Positions 18,657-28,065 of a DNA stretch of 64,000 bases are shown here, in pieces. Made by a program: the position numbers and the translations under genes. The first letter of the stretch is position 1; the number at the start of each line of letters is the position of its first letter. The notes under the pieces were generated by a model. That model did no database searches and was not told where the DNA came from. It saw nothing but the letters and a program-made list of their open reading frames with translations. The DNA is from Oscillatoriales cyanobacterium RM2_1_1 (GTDB lineage: Bacteria > Cyanobacteriota > Cyanobacteriia > Cyanobacteriales > Microcoleaceae), in NCBI GenBank assembly GCA_012033335.1, contig JAAURB010000002.1, positions 1 through 64,000 of the forward strand, read 5' to 3'.

Positions 18657-19207
18657 AGTACACTCCTAGCTCCTTTAGCTCCTGGTAATGACTCGTTTTG
18701 ATATTCAGTCTCACTCATCAAGGCGTGAGAACATTCAACCCGATCTAAGAATACAATCCCATTGAGGTGATCGAGTTCATGTTGAAAAATTCGCGCCACA
18801 AAATCCGTCAACTTTTGTTGATGGCGCTGTCCCTGGCGATCGCAGTACTCTACCTCAACCCATTGATGGCGGAGCACTAGACCCCGGATTCCAGGCACAC
18901 TCAAGCAGCCCTCCCAATCCTGCACCAACGCTTCAGAAGCCCCCAGAATTTCAGGATTGATCATCGGGGTAGGGGCCATGGTTGGGGCTTGAGGATATCG
19001 CAAGGTGGGGCGGGAGGCTATGATAAACAAGCGATCGCCCCGACTCACCTGAGGGGCTGCGATCCCTACACCGTTCCCCAATGCTGCTGTGGCTATCAGA
19101 TCCTCAATCAAGGTCTGTAATCGGGGGCTTTGCAGATCTGTAACGGGCTGGGTTGGCGATCTCAAGATAGGATCCCCCAATTGAGCAATGTCTAAAGTTT
19201 TCGCCAT
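18641..19207 (-). CDS. def: Peptide deformylase
   Basis: It removes the formyl group from the initiator methionine of nascent proteins. All three active-site motifs are present: GVGIAAPQV (GxGxAAxQ), EGCLSVP (metal-ligand Cys) and QHELDHLNG (two His ligands and catalytic Glu). The frame is open to 19315, but the extra 36 residues are Ser/Cys/Lys-rich and unlike the family; ATG 19207 gives 188 residues, the normal size, beginning MAKTLDIAQLGDPILR. Its 3' end overlaps the first terD gene, a link worth noting because cyanobacteria often have more than one def. Confidence 0.95.
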   Translation of the reverse strand: MAKTLDIAQLGDPILRSPTQPVTDLQSPRLQTLIEDLIATAALGNGVGIAAPQVSRGDRLFIIASRPTLRYPQAPTMAPTPMINPEILGASEALVQDWEGCLSVPGIRGLVLRHQWVEVEYCDRQGQRHQQKLTDFVARIFQHELDHLNGIVFLDRVECSHALMSETEYQNESLPGAKGARSVLWPST

Positions 19208-19315
19208 TTTTTCGGTTTTTTCCAGGCAACTTGACTTTCTAAGGCATTTTTTCAAGCTTTTGCTAAAGCTCTGTTCATCACTATAACAAGAGCAGACTAA
19301 TCCTGAATCAACCAT

Positions 19316-19984
19316 TTTCTGAATCTAAATGTGTCTATATATGAAGAAGTGTTAAGTAGATTTTATTAAAAAATATTGCAATTACTTGCTTGACTTGTTA
19401 AAGTGTGGTTATTGGCTTTCCGTAATATCCATTTCTGTTGAGGAGATGTTTAACGGTTTTTGTCCTTTACCCATGCAAAAAGCGTTTTGTACTACTCCGC
19501 TTTCACTCTACTGATTTTCACTAGTTAATTCTCACTGACTAACTTTTCTGCTCTCAGGTTCAATGTAACGCTATTTTGGAGGAACTTTGCTCCATGTTAA
19601 TGTTCCAATTCAAGACAGTCATTCAGCTTCTATCTATCGCCTGCTTTTCTGCGGTCAATCGATAAATTCTCTCCAGATCATCTCTGGGGGTTGGACAATT
19701 CAGCCCTCACCAATTCTGGAAGCTCTTCAGCTTACTTTTATTAAACTCAATCCTGTCTACTAATCGCTTACCTCGCTGTAAGCCAGAATTTGTGTCCACA
19801 GGATTGAACACGCAACTGGATGCAGACCTAGCCTGAATGGATCAGGAAGAGATTATTTCCACAATCAATGTTCAATCACGGTTACGGTTCGATTGTATTG
19901 TCAGTCCAGTCGAATGGTAGACAGATCTCGGCCACAACTGCAATCGAACTCACTGTGATGCCTCAATCATGGAGAATTTTTCCA
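19316..19984. other. Long spacer (about 670 bp) without a recognised gene
   Basis: Nothing firm. A 23-codon frame starting ATG at 19594, after GGAGGAACTTTGCTCC, reads MLMFQFKTVIQLLSIACFSA and ends at a TAA; it is hydrophobic but too short to judge. The open frame of the next gene extends back to 19868, but those 39 residues look non-coding. The region should hold promoters for def (minus) and the dehydrogenase (plus). Confidence 0.4.
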
Positions 19985-20791
19985 ATGAAACTTCACGGAA
20001 TAACAGCATTAGTTACCGGGGCTTCCCGGGGTATCGGGCGGGCGATCGCCATTGAGCTAGCCCAGGCTGGGGTAGCCCGATTACTCCTAGTAGCTAGGGA
20101 TCGGCAACGACTAGCGGATCTGGCAGAGGAACTGACCGCCCTTGGAACTCAAGTGACTACCTTGGCAATTGATCTGACCCAACCAACTGGGATAAATATT
20201 GCGATTGCCCAGGCATGGCGAGCCTATGGGCCAATTGATCTTCTGGTCAATTGTGCCGGAGTCGCCCACCAAACCCCTTTTTTGCAGTCTAAATTGCCGA
20301 ATCTACAGGAAGAAGTTTCCCTGAATTTGATGGGACTCTATGGGATTACCCGTTCTGTAGCCCGGCGGATGGCAGCCCGGCAGCAGGGAACCATCGTCAA
20401 TGTTTCAAGCTTGATGGGGAAAATTGCCGCCCCCACCATGTCCACCTATTCTGCGACCAAGTTTGCCATTCTTGGATTTACCCAGGCTCTCCGGAGCGAA
20501 CTGGCAGAGCATAATATTCGAGTGATCGCCCTGATGCCTACCCTGACTGATACCGATATGTCCCGTAACACTCAGCTTTTCCGCTGGGTTATTCCCATGA
20601 CCCCGGAGCGAGTGGCTCAGGCTCTAGTCAAAGGGTTGCGGCGAGATGCCTCCGAAATTCTGGTGGGCTGGCAAAGTCATCTAGCCGTTGCCTGCAATCG
20701 GATCGCACCCTGGTTGATGAATAAAATGTTGATGCTGGCATCACCCCTGACACAAAAATCCCAGGATTGTCAATTGGAGTTCCGGCGATAA
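19985..20791 (+). CDS. Short-chain dehydrogenase/reductase
   Basis: A 268-residue classical SDR. The NAD(P)-binding TGASRGIG lies at residues about 11-18, NCAG at about 90, the catalytic serine in NVSSLMGK and the YxxxK pair in STYSATKFA. The arginine in the loop after the second strand (VARDRQRL) suggests NADP. Substrate unknown; related cyanobacterial proteins are annotated as general oxidoreductases. The frame is open from 19868, but the family start pattern (MKLHGITALVTGASRG) places the ATG at 19985. Confidence 0.92.
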   Translation: MKLHGITALVTGASRGIGRAIAIELAQAGVARLLLVARDRQRLADLAEELTALGTQVTTLAIDLTQPTGINIAIAQAWRAYGPIDLLVNCAGVAHQTPFLQSKLPNLQEEVSLNLMGLYGITRSVARRMAARQQGTIVNVSSLMGKIAAPTMSTYSATKFAILGFTQALRSELAEHNIRVIALMPTLTDTDMSRNTQLFRWVIPMTPERVAQALVKGLRRDASEILVGWQSHLAVACNRIAPWLMNKMLMLASPLTQKSQDCQLEFRR

Positions 20792-20881
20792 GGGGCTGGC
20801 TGATTTGAACACTTAGACACAAGGTGGGTGAACCAGAGCGTTACTTAAATTGCGGAGGTTAGTCGGGAGTTTAAAGTAGAT

Positions 20882-21226
20882 TCAGAAAACTCCCCTAATA
20901 GATTTCTCCGAAAATTTGCAATGCACAATGTAGTTTGAGCAACTTGGTGTTGTGGGATGAGATGCTTGCTCAAAGTCATGACATCCAATTGCATCCTCCG
21001 TCAGTGCCAGGGAGGGATGAACTGTACATTTGAGGCGATAGTCTCCAGTAAAATAGGCACAGCGGCTACAGGGCACCCGATGCAATCGCTTCAGATGAGT
21101 CCAACCTTCTCGAAAGGCTCGCCAGGTTAATCCCATTATTCCGATCACTAAGCTAGAGGCACAGACTGAATAAACAGGATGAGCTGTAGAATGAGTCACT
21201 TGCAGCAGAATTGTAGGGATGAGCAT
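20882..21226 (-). CDS. Small Cys-rich membrane-anchored cyanobacterial protein, function unknown
   Basis: 114 residues: an N-terminal hydrophobic segment (about 15-36, VYSVCASSLVIGIMGLTWRAF) followed by a soluble tail with the conserved block RVPCSRCAYFTGDYRLKCTV and HPSLALTEDAIGCHDFE. The four cysteines in C-x2-C ... C ... C order suggest a metal or Fe-S site. I recognise the block as recurring in cyanobacterial hypothetical proteins but know no role. It lies 70 bp downstream of the isiC-like gene on the same strand; a truncated repeat B copy sits between. Confidence 0.75.
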   Translation of the reverse strand: MLIPTILLQVTHSTAHPVYSVCASSLVIGIMGLTWRAFREGWTHLKRLHRVPCSRCAYFTGDYRLKCTVHPSLALTEDAIGCHDFEQASHPTTPSCSNYIVHCKFSEKSIRGVF

Positions 21227-21262
21227 AGGTTTAAACTGTAGAATCTACAGGGAGAAATTGGT

Positions 21263-21295
21263 TACAGCGATTTTCAATCTCGTGAGATATGGCAG
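21263..21295 (+). repeat. Dispersed repeat family B, truncated left end
   Basis: TACAGCGATTTTCAATCTCG followed by TGAGATATGGCAG matches only the first third of the family B copies (46401, 10757 reversed). It ends exactly at the 3' end of the isiC-like gene. Confidence 0.6.
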
Positions 21296-22045
21296 CTAGT
21301 TATAACAGTCAGCTTTTTCTTGTACTTGTTGTCCTGGGAGCTGATTGATCGCTGCCCAAAATTGCAAAATTTCTGCTTTGACTTTCTCAGGAAAAAAGTA
21401 ATGAAAAAAGTGACCGCCTTGAGGAAATTGACAAAGGCGATCGCCCTCTTTCAAAAAACTTTTCCACTTCTGTAGTTCCAAGGCCCCGATCACATCATCT
21501 GTCAAGCTACCACAAATCAGTAAAGGCACAGATACGCCTCCGGGTGGCACTTGAAACTGCTGAATGGGAGAATGCAGTGAGAAAGATTCCATTAAATCAA
21601 GCTCCAGCCATCCCACAGCTTTTCGCTCTAAAATTGGAGATCGAATCCCACAAGTCCTGACCATTTGCCGCAGGAGTTGCTGACGGGAACAGGGAAGCAA
21701 TTGCTGCTGGACATAGTAATGAGATTTCCAGTCAATGGCAGGATGGACTCCAACAGAAAGCAACGTCAAAGATTTGACTCGCTTAGGATACTGGCGGGCA
21801 TATAGTAATCCCAGCAATCCTCCTGTGCTGTGTCCAATCAAATGCACAGGACGGCTAAATGATTTCAGATAATCATGCACCAAAGTTAATCCCACACTCA
21901 GTAAACTGGGTTCATCTAAACTTTGTTGATATTCCCAGTAGGCTACTAGATTTGCTGAACTTACTTCAGCAATCAATTCCTGGTCAAAATGTTGCAGACT
22001 AGGACTTGTATTTAACCAAACCACATCAGGTAAACAAGGGTGCAT
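21296..22045 (-). CDS. isiC: Alpha/beta hydrolase, IsiC-like
   Basis: A 249-residue alpha/beta-hydrolase. The nucleophile serine is in the elbow LIGHSTGGLLG, the acid is probably in CGSLTDDVIG and the histidine in FPQGGHFFHYFFP. In other cyanobacteria an esterase-like gene called isiC follows isiA and isiB; the position here (95 bp after flavodoxin, same strand) supports the same assignment. Substrate unknown. The N-terminus is short for the fold: the usual first strand and oxyanion loop are weak, so a start further upstream in another codon cannot be excluded. Confidence 0.8.
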   Translation of the reverse strand: MHPCLPDVVWLNTSPSLQHFDQELIAEVSSANLVAYWEYQQSLDEPSLLSVGLTLVHDYLKSFSRPVHLIGHSTGGLLGLLYARQYPKRVKSLTLLSVGVHPAIDWKSHYYVQQQLLPCSRQQLLRQMVRTCGIRSPILERKAVGWLELDLMESFSLHSPIQQFQVPPGGVSVPLLICGSLTDDVIGALELQKWKSFLKEGDRLCQFPQGGHFFHYFFPEKVKAEILQFWAAINQLPGQQVQEKADCYN

Positions 22046-22139
22046 TTTGTGACATTCCTAACTGATTTTAGAAACTAATGTGGGCATTGTAATGATCAAC
22101 TGAGTGCCCACATCAGGACTTTAAAGTGATGACAAGTTA

Positions 22140-22652
22140 CTAAATTTCAAATTCAGTCTTAAGCTGAGTTACCCATTGTTGAATCCGCTTTTCAGTCAGT
22201 TCAGATTCATTATCTTCATCCAGGGCTAAACCCACGAATTTACCATTTTTAACGGCTTTTGACTCAGCGTGTTCATAGCCATCTGTTGGCCATTGTCCGA
22301 CAGTTTTACCCCCTAAGCTTGAAATTTTTTCCTCCAGTATTCCCATCGCATCCTGAAAGTTATCGGCATAGCCAATCTGATCACCTGTGCCAAAGTAAGC
22401 TACCTTTTTGCCACTGAAGTCAATATTATCTAATTCATCAAAGTATCCTTCCCAGTCACTTTGAAGCTCACCAATATTCCAGGTGGGACAACCCACGATA
22501 ATATTTTCATAGTTATTGAATTCTTCATCTTTGGTATTAGCAATATCATGTAATTCAATCACTGAATTGCCTCCAAAAGCTTCCTGAATTATCTCAGCAA
22601 CATTTTCGGTTTTACCTGTTGTTGTCCCAAAAAATAGACCAATTTTCGACAT
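22140..22652 (-). CDS. isiB: Flavodoxin (iron-stress induced)
   Basis: An FMN protein that replaces ferredoxin as electron carrier from photosystem I when iron is scarce. The 170 residues match long-chain flavodoxins. The phosphate loop is FFGTTTGKTENVAE near the N-terminus, the FMN-stacking regions are GCPTWNIGELQSDWEGYFDE and GTGDQIGYADNFQDAMG, and the long-chain insertion is present. The ribosome site GAGGAAGAAAA precedes the ATG. It follows the IsiA cluster but is separated by 546 bp holding a small zinc-ribbon gene, so it may have its own promoter. Confidence 0.97.
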   Translation of the reverse strand: MSKIGLFFGTTTGKTENVAEIIQEAFGGNSVIELHDIANTKDEEFNNYENIIVGCPTWNIGELQSDWEGYFDELDNIDFSGKKVAYFGTGDQIGYADNFQDAMGILEEKISSLGGKTVGQWPTDGYEHAESKAVKNGKFVGLALDEDNESELTEKRIQQWVTQLKTEFEI

Positions 22653-22709
22653 TTTTCTTCCTCAGAATACAAATATAGTTCATTGAAGTAATGATGAAAA
22701 ATTCACAAT

Positions 22710-22880
22710 TCATTCAATTGAGTTAGACAGAACGCAAGTTGACCTAAAGTCATTGGATGAATTAGTAGTGCTTGTATCCGTTGCAGGCATGGCTTGGCGA
22801 CAGCTAGGACAAAACCAATAACAACGATTTTTGCAGACATGACGAAGCAATGTCTCCTGACAACACAAACAAGTCTTCAT
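22710..22880 (-). CDS. Small zinc-ribbon-like protein between the antenna genes and isiB
   Basis: A 56-residue protein starting MKTCLCCQETLLRHVCKNRC and continuing YWFCPSCRQAMP. The two CxxC pairs suggest a zinc ribbon. The motif 'LLRH ... YWFC..CRQ.MP' is one I recognise from small cyanobacterial proteins of unknown function. The frame is open to 22931, but the added 17 residues have no family character, so ATG 22880 is preferred. It lies inside the isi cluster on the same strand; a role in the iron response is only inferred from position. Confidence 0.68.
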   Translation of the reverse strand: MKTCLCCQETLLRHVCKNRCYWFCPSCRQAMPATDTSTTNSSNDFRSTCVLSNSIE

Positions 22881-23198
22881 GCGGTTTACCTGAGAATTGA
22901 ATTTACATTTAAACCATGCTAATAATGCCATCCCAGAAAAATTGATAGACAGAATTTAGGGATAGAATCAGCAGATTTAACTAAAGACAGTGTTCTCCGC
23001 CATCCACTCTTTTTTGCAATTGTGAAATTTTGAATTGAGCAGTTTTTAAACTTCACTCAAGGGAGCTGTTTCAAGCTAATCTTCAAAATCAGCGCCAGAA
23101 CGTTTATCCCGATCCCATCATAACAAACCTTCTACTTATTAACAATCTTTCTCATTAAGAAAGTAAAAATTTTTGCAATCAGGGGATTGGTTTTCTCG

Positions 23199-24200
23199 CT
23201 AATGAGTCATTTGGGAACGGGCGCGAACAGCGTGCCAGAGATGACCCACTAGAGCCAGAACTCCTAGAAAGAACTGTATGTCAGCTAAACCCAGGCGACT
23301 GTTACCATAGAATTCCACCGGAAACACTGTGGTATTAAACCCAACAAACGCAGTTGAGACAAAAGCCATAAATGCCAGTGCGGCCAAACTGTAGCTGAGA
23401 ATAGCATCCGCTTGAATGGGGATTAATCGTTGAGCCCAGGGGAACGGTGTGCTGACGATATGCCAGGTGCCCCCTGCAATTAACAGGGTGCCAATCCAGA
23501 TATGACCCCCAATCACATCTTCCAGACGGCTCACACTCGCCATTCCCAGAAGTGTCCAGGTTCCATGGTTGAGGCCGAACAAATAGCCAAAAATTGTCAC
23601 AGGGTTCAAGGTTGGTTGGGTAATCAAGCGAACATTTCCCACCGCTACATCATAAATTCCGCCCCAGGTAGTGGCTTTCAGCACAAACAGCCACGCTCCA
23701 ATGCCCAGGAAAACTAGATGATTGCCCAGAATAAAGCTGAGTTTCTTCGGATCCGTCCATTCATAATGAAACTGAGTGACCCAACTGTCTCCATCCTCCA
23801 GACGAGCAGGGCCGCGAAAAATGTGGTAAAACCCCCCGGCAGCTAGTACAGCGGAGGCAATGAGATGCAGCATCCCAATCACAAAATAGGGATAGGTATC
23901 GACAATTGTGCCGTCTTGGCCTATCCCCCAGCCCAAGGTAGCAAGGTGAGGCAATAATCCCAAGTGCTGTTCGGCCAATGAATGACCAGGAAGATAGCGT
24001 CCCACTTCTGCAATGGTGACTGACCCTGCCCAGAACAAGATTAATCCGGCATGGGCCAGATGGGCTCCCAGAAGTTGACCCGATAAATTGGTCAGGCGAG
24101 CATTGCCCACTAACCAACTGAGTTTCGGATTTTCCGCCGCAATTGTTCCCTCAATGTGGGTCAAATCAATATCAGTTGGATTGGTGTAGGTTGAAACCAT
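23199..24200 (-). CDS. Divergent IsiA/Pcb-family chlorophyll-binding antenna protein
   Basis: A 333-residue six-helix CP43-like antenna protein. It keeps [70 protein letters not shown] and a last-helix GHLWHAVRARS, whose histidines ligate chlorophyll. It differs from IsiA by an extended N-terminus (about 28 residues before SWLVGNAR, where others have WWAGNAR), a longer loop with GLNHGTWTLLGMASVSRLED, and a much shorter lumenal loop before the sixth helix (NSRLGLADIQFF). It is last of the five antenna genes, 203 bp after isiA, with a strong hairpin between. Confidence 0.92.
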   Translation of the reverse strand: MVSTYTNPTDIDLTHIEGTIAAENPKLSWLVGNARLTNLSGQLLGAHLAHAGLILFWAGSVTIAEVGRYLPGHSLAEQHLGLLPHLATLGWGIGQDGTIVDTYPYFVIGMLHLIASAVLAAGGFYHIFRGPARLEDGDSWVTQFHYEWTDPKKLSFILGNHLVFLGIGAWLFVLKATTWGGIYDVAVGNVRLITQPTLNPVTIFGYLFGLNHGTWTLLGMASVSRLEDVIGGHIWIGTLLIAGGTWHIVSTPFPWAQRLIPIQADAILSYSLAALAFMAFVSTAFVGFNTTVFPVEFYGNSRLGLADIQFFLGVLALVGHLWHAVRARSQMTH

Positions 24201-24238
24201 TTTCGTAATTGATTATTAGTCATTGTTTATTGGATGTG

Positions 24239-24265
24239 GAGAGGGCGAGAAAACCTCGCCCTCTC
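24239..24265 (-). promoter_or_regulatory. Perfect 11-bp hairpin between isiA and the fifth antenna gene
   Basis: GAGAGGGCGAG, a five-base loop (24250-24254), then CTCGCCCTCTC: fully paired. There is no T-tract after it in the direction of transcription, so it is more likely a processing or 3'-stabilising structure (or a leaky terminator) than a classical intrinsic terminator. It would let isiA accumulate more mRNA than the downstream gene. Confidence 0.7.
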
Positions 24266-24403
24266 TCGATAGCAAAGATCCATCAGTTGAGTAGGGTGAA
24301 TTAGTGAGCGTAAACCACCCAATTGAACGACAGCAGTAGAACGGTACAGTCCATTTCATTAACACACCCCACCGAACTACCGAACTCCTGCGGTTGATCG
24401 CTC

Positions 24404-25492
24404 CTAAGCTTCAGTTGCAGCAGGTGCCTTCACCGGTTCTGGTACGCCCGTGAGGGTCATTGGAGCCTCTCCAGTTGAATTTAAAGCATCTCCAACTCGC
24501 TGGAAGTCAAATCCCAGCGATCGCAGAGCGTGCCAGAGATGACCTTGCAAAAAGAAGAACGCCAGGAAGAAGTGAGCATTGGCTAACCAACACCGGGCCG
24601 TATGAGCCCCATTCGCTAAGGTGACAGTATCAGCAAAGTAAGGCGTGATCCCTAACTTGACCTCTAGTACCGGGCCATAAAACTCAACCGGGTAAGCCAG
24701 GGTATTCACTGCACAGAAGTAGGCCGCAACAAACCCAGCCAGGGCAATTCCACCCAGAGAATAGGACAAAATTGCTTCGCCCGAAAAAATCAATACCCGC
24801 TTTGCCCAAGGCAACGGCTCCTTCACAATGTGCCAAACGCCACCTAGAATTAACAAAATTCCTACGTAGATATGGCCTCCAACCAGGTCTTCCAGATTAT
24901 TCACTGACGCAAAGTGAGTCTGGTAGCCATAAATAACGAGCGGGTCAAGGGTGGGAGCCGTAACAACTCGTACCGTTTGACTGGTAGCATCGTATAACCC
25001 ACCGAAATAGATTGCCTTTGCAGCCAGGGCTAATGCACCCGCCCCTAGGAACAACAGATGATGTCCCAGAATAATTCCGATCTGCTTGGGATCATCCCAA
25101 GAAAAGTGAAACCGCTTTGCTGGCCCTTGAGCATCCTTAAGATTTTCAGGACACTTGAAGGTGTGGAATAACGCACCCGCTCCGAGAACGGCGGAGGAAA
25201 TGAGATGAACCATACCAATGACGAAGTAGGGATAGGTATCGACGACAGCGCCCCCCTCGCCAATACCAAGACCCAACGTTGCCAGGTGAGGCAGCAAAAT
25301 CAATCCTTGTTCCCCCATGGGAATGTTGGGAGAATAATTGCCAATCTCAAACAAGGTAAAGGCTCCAGCCCAGAAGGTGATCAGAGCGGCTTGAGCGACG
25401 TGAGCGGCGATGAATAGGCCCGATAGATTAGCGAAGCGAGCATTTCCAGCCCACCAGTCATATCGAATCTTCGGTTTTCCGTAACTTTGCAT
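24404..25492 (-). CDS. isiA: Iron-stress-induced chlorophyll-binding protein IsiA (CP43')
   Basis: The canonical member of the cluster: [20 protein letters not shown] at the start, then [20 protein letters not shown] and [16 protein letters not shown] are the usual IsiA sequences. At 362 residues it is slightly longer than many IsiA proteins because of a C-terminal Pro/Thr-rich tail ([18 protein letters not shown]). Six membrane helices carry chlorophyll-ligating histidines; the large PsbC lumenal loop is absent, as in all IsiA/Pcb proteins. IsiA forms rings around photosystem I under iron limitation and dissipates energy. It follows the PsaL-fusion gene by 93 bp; AGGAG precedes the ATG. Confidence 0.95.
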   Translation of the reverse strand: MQSYGKPKIRYDWWAGNARFANLSGLFIAAHVAQAALITFWAGAFTLFEIGNYSPNIPMGEQGLILLPHLATLGLGIGEGGAVVDTYPYFVIGMVHLISSAVLGAGALFHTFKCPENLKDAQGPAKRFHFSWDDPKQIGIILGHHLLFLGAGALALAAKAIYFGGLYDATSQTVRVVTAPTLDPLVIYGYQTHFASVNNLEDLVGGHIYVGILLILGGVWHIVKEPLPWAKRVLIFSGEAILSYSLGGIALAGFVAAYFCAVNTLAYPVEFYGPVLEVKLGITPYFADTVTLANGAHTARCWLANAHFFLAFFFLQGHLWHALRSLGFDFQRVGDALNSTGEAPMTLTGVPEPVKAPAATEA

Positions 25493-25585
25493 GATGATTT
25501 AAAATCTCCTGAAGTGAGTTTTGCAAGTGTTGCCGGTTGGGTTTCGCTAGCAAAACTCAACTGACATTATTCTGGAATCAAAAAC

Positions 25586-27052
25586 TTACCCTGGAACTCC
25601 CTGAATCAATGCCTGGAACAGTTCAGTGTTTTGTAGCAGGAAGTAAACCAATAGTGCACCCCCTACACCTCCAACCAGGAATCCAGCTTGAAAAGAACTC
25701 CACTGTTCCAGATTTTTTAGCCAGTAGAATCGATTTGCAGAATCAACACCTTCTACCTGATACCTAGAGAGGACAATTCCAATCAAACCAATCAGTGTCA
25801 CCGTGAGTACCAATCCGGCTGAAATGGCTGATCTAGATGTATTCAACGGATTTAGTAGCATTAATGGCCCGGCCAGAAAGTAGCCGTGAGCCATACCAAT
25901 TTCCAGCCCTCGAAATAAAGGTGAAACCCCTCGACGATAAATGGGTAAATTTCGCAAAAACGTTACAGTGATGTCAGACGGCTTGACCTGTCCAACTGCC
26001 TGAAGCCATTCAACTTCCGCCGGTCGGGGAGTCGTCATTGTTCCAGACTGCATATCAAATCTCGCTGCCCGTGTCCGAACCCGAACTCCGTGCCACAGAT
26101 GACCAAACAAGAACAGGATCGCCAGCACAAAATGAGAGGTTGCCAGCCAGGTACGGGAGGTCACAACTCCGGCATCTGTCACTGATAATCCCACAGGCCC
26201 ATAGAAGATCTCCGGATAAACAGTGTCATTGACCATCACAAAATAGGCAGCCAGGAATCCCATGTAGGCCAGAGCTCCCAAACTGTAGGAGAGATAGGCT
26301 TCTCCTGACCACAGAAAGAGCGGCTGTACCCATTGACGAGGTTGAGTCACGATATGCCAAATTCCACCCCCGATCAGGATGAGACCGACATAAATGTGAC
26401 CCCCAACCACATCTTCCAAATTGTTAACCGCCACCATACCGCCATGCCCCTGAGCACCTACCAAATACCCGAAGATAACAGTAGGACTCAGGGTCGGCTG
26501 AGTAATTACTCGCACATCACTCACGGCAGGATCATACAAGCCGCCCACAACCATGGCTTTAATGACTAGCAGCAATGCCCCAAATCCCAGCAGTACCAGG
26601 TGAATACCGAGAATTGTGGTCATTTTGTTCTGGTCTCGCCAGTTGTATCCGAAGAAACCAGGGAAGGTTTGACCTTCAGGAAGAATTTCTGGCCCTAGCA
26701 ATGCGTGGTAGATTCCCCCCGCTCCCAGAACGGCGGAACTCACCAAGTGAACAACGCCAATGGCGAAGTAGGGGTAAAGATTAACCAATTGTCCCCCCTC
26801 CCCGACCCCAAAACCTAAACTTGCCAGGTGAGGGATCAAGATTAAGCCCTGGCCATAGATGGGTTCAGCTAGATTGTATCGGGACAGTTCAAACAAGGTG
26901 TAAGCCCCTGCCCAGAATACAATCAGCGCCGCTTGAGCGATATGAGCCCCCAGTAACTTCCCAGAAAGCTCTGTCAGTCGGGCATTGCCAGCCCACCAAC
27001 CGTACTTCTGAGCCGACTGAACTGAAGATGAAATCGATACTGTTGCAGTCAT
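25586..27052 (-). CDS. IsiA/Pcb-PsaL fusion antenna protein
   Basis: 488 residues in two parts. Residues about 1-330 are a six-helix CP43-like antenna ([70 protein letters not shown]). Residues about 340-488 are a PsaL domain: [37 protein letters not shown] and [20 protein letters not shown]. PsaL is the photosystem I subunit at the trimer interface, so the fusion could dock the antenna in place of PsaL. The frame is open to 27106, but ATG 27052 overlaps the upstream stop as ATGA, which fixes the start. IsiA-PsaL fusions are known in several cyanobacteria. Confidence 0.94.
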   Translation of the reverse strand: MTATVSISSSVQSAQKYGWWAGNARLTELSGKLLGAHIAQAALIVFWAGAYTLFELSRYNLAEPIYGQGLILIPHLASLGFGVGEGGQLVNLYPYFAIGVVHLVSSAVLGAGGIYHALLGPEILPEGQTFPGFFGYNWRDQNKMTTILGIHLVLLGFGALLLVIKAMVVGGLYDPAVSDVRVITQPTLSPTVIFGYLVGAQGHGGMVAVNNLEDVVGGHIYVGLILIGGGIWHIVTQPRQWVQPLFLWSGEAYLSYSLGALAYMGFLAAYFVMVNDTVYPEIFYGPVGLSVTDAGVVTSRTWLATSHFVLAILFLFGHLWHGVRVRTRAARFDMQSGTMTTPRPAEVEWLQAVGQVKPSDITVTFLRNLPIYRRGVSPLFRGLEIGMAHGYFLAGPLMLLNPLNTSRSAISAGLVLTVTLIGLIGIVLSRYQVEGVDSANRFYWLKNLEQWSSFQAGFLVGGVGGALLVYFLLQNTELFQALIQGVPG

Positions 27053-28065
27053 CGTCGGTAATCTACTCCTGTTGCAGCATAGGTTCGGACTCGAATCGCG
27101 TGCCAAATGTGACCGATCAGCAGCACACCTGACAGAACAAAATGGCTATTGGCCAACCAGGTACGAGCGCTAACCACATCCACCCCAGCTACACTAATTG
27201 GCCCATAGAATACTTCCGGGTAGGCCAGGGTATTGAAGGTGGCAAAATATCCACCGAGAAAGCCCATATAGGCCAGAGCCCCCAAGCTGTAGGAAAGATA
27301 GGCTTCCCCTGTCCAGTAGAGCGATCGCTGCGCCCAGGCAAAGGGTTTCGTCGCAATATGCCAGATCCCGCCTAGAATGCAAACGAATCCAATCCAAACA
27401 TGACCCCCCACTAAATCTTCCAGGTTATCAACGGCTGCCATGCCCTTTGCACCTTGCAGTCCGAATAGGTAGCTGAAGATTCGTCCTGGATTCAGAGTGG
27501 GGTCAGTCACAACTCGCACATTCTCAACAGTGGGGTCATACAACCCGCCCCAGAACAGGGCTTTTCCAACCAGAAACCAGGCTCCCAAGCCCAACAAGAT
27601 CAGATGAATCCCAATGATCGTGGTCATCTTGCCTTTGTCAGACCAGTCATAGCCAAAGAAACCAGAAAAGCTCTTCTCCTGAGGGAGAACATCGGGGCCA
27701 ATCAGGGAATGATATAACCCGCCCGCTCCCAAGACGGCTGAGCTAACCAGGTGGATCACGCCAATAGCGAAATAGGGATAAGTATTTACTACTGCTCCTC
27801 CGGCTCCCACACCAATTCCCAGGCTAGCCAGGTGAGGTAATAGAATCAAACCCTGCTCGTACATCGGCAGACTCGGATCAAATCTGGACAGTTCAAACAG
27901 TGTCATTGCTCCTGCCCAAAGCACAATCAGACCTGCATGGGCAATGTGTGCCCCCAACAACTTCCCAGACAGATGAGTGAATCGAGCATTTCCTGCTGAC
28001 CAAGTGTATTGCTTCGGGGTTTGAGAGGTTGTTTGAGGGATGGTTTGAGGGACAGCAACCGTCAT
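27049..28065 (-). CDS. IsiA/Pcb-family chlorophyll-binding antenna protein
   Basis: 338 residues, six helices, beginning after a Gln/Thr-rich lead with [20 protein letters not shown]. The chlorophyll-site histidine segments [44 protein letters not shown] and [15 protein letters not shown] are intact. It resembles the antenna half of the following PsaL fusion most (both have FFGYDW/FFGYNW and '[20 protein letters not shown]'-like loops), which suggests a local duplication. Start and stop overlap both neighbours by 4 nt (ATGA), so translation is coupled in a three-gene unit. Confidence 0.94.
   Translation of the reverse strand: MTVAVPQTIPQTTSQTPKQYTWSAGNARFTHLSGKLLGAHIAHAGLIVLWAGAMTLFELSRFDPSLPMYEQGLILLPHLASLGIGVGAGGAVVNTYPYFAIGVIHLVSSAVLGAGGLYHSLIGPDVLPQEKSFSGFFGYDWSDKGKMTTIIGIHLILLGLGAWFLVGKALFWGGLYDPTVENVRVVTDPTLNPGRIFSYLFGLQGAKGMAAVDNLEDLVGGHVWIGFVCILGGIWHIATKPFAWAQRSLYWTGEAYLSYSLGALAYMGFLGGYFATFNTLAYPEVFYGPISVAGVDVVSARTWLANSHFVLSGVLLIGHIWHAIRVRTYAATGVDYRR

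Noticed and set aside
19594-19665. 23-codon hydrophobic frame as a small membrane or photosystem peptide
   Set aside because: It matches no small photosystem subunit I know, and the GGAGG lies 11 bases away, further than ideal; kept only as a note in the spacer entry.
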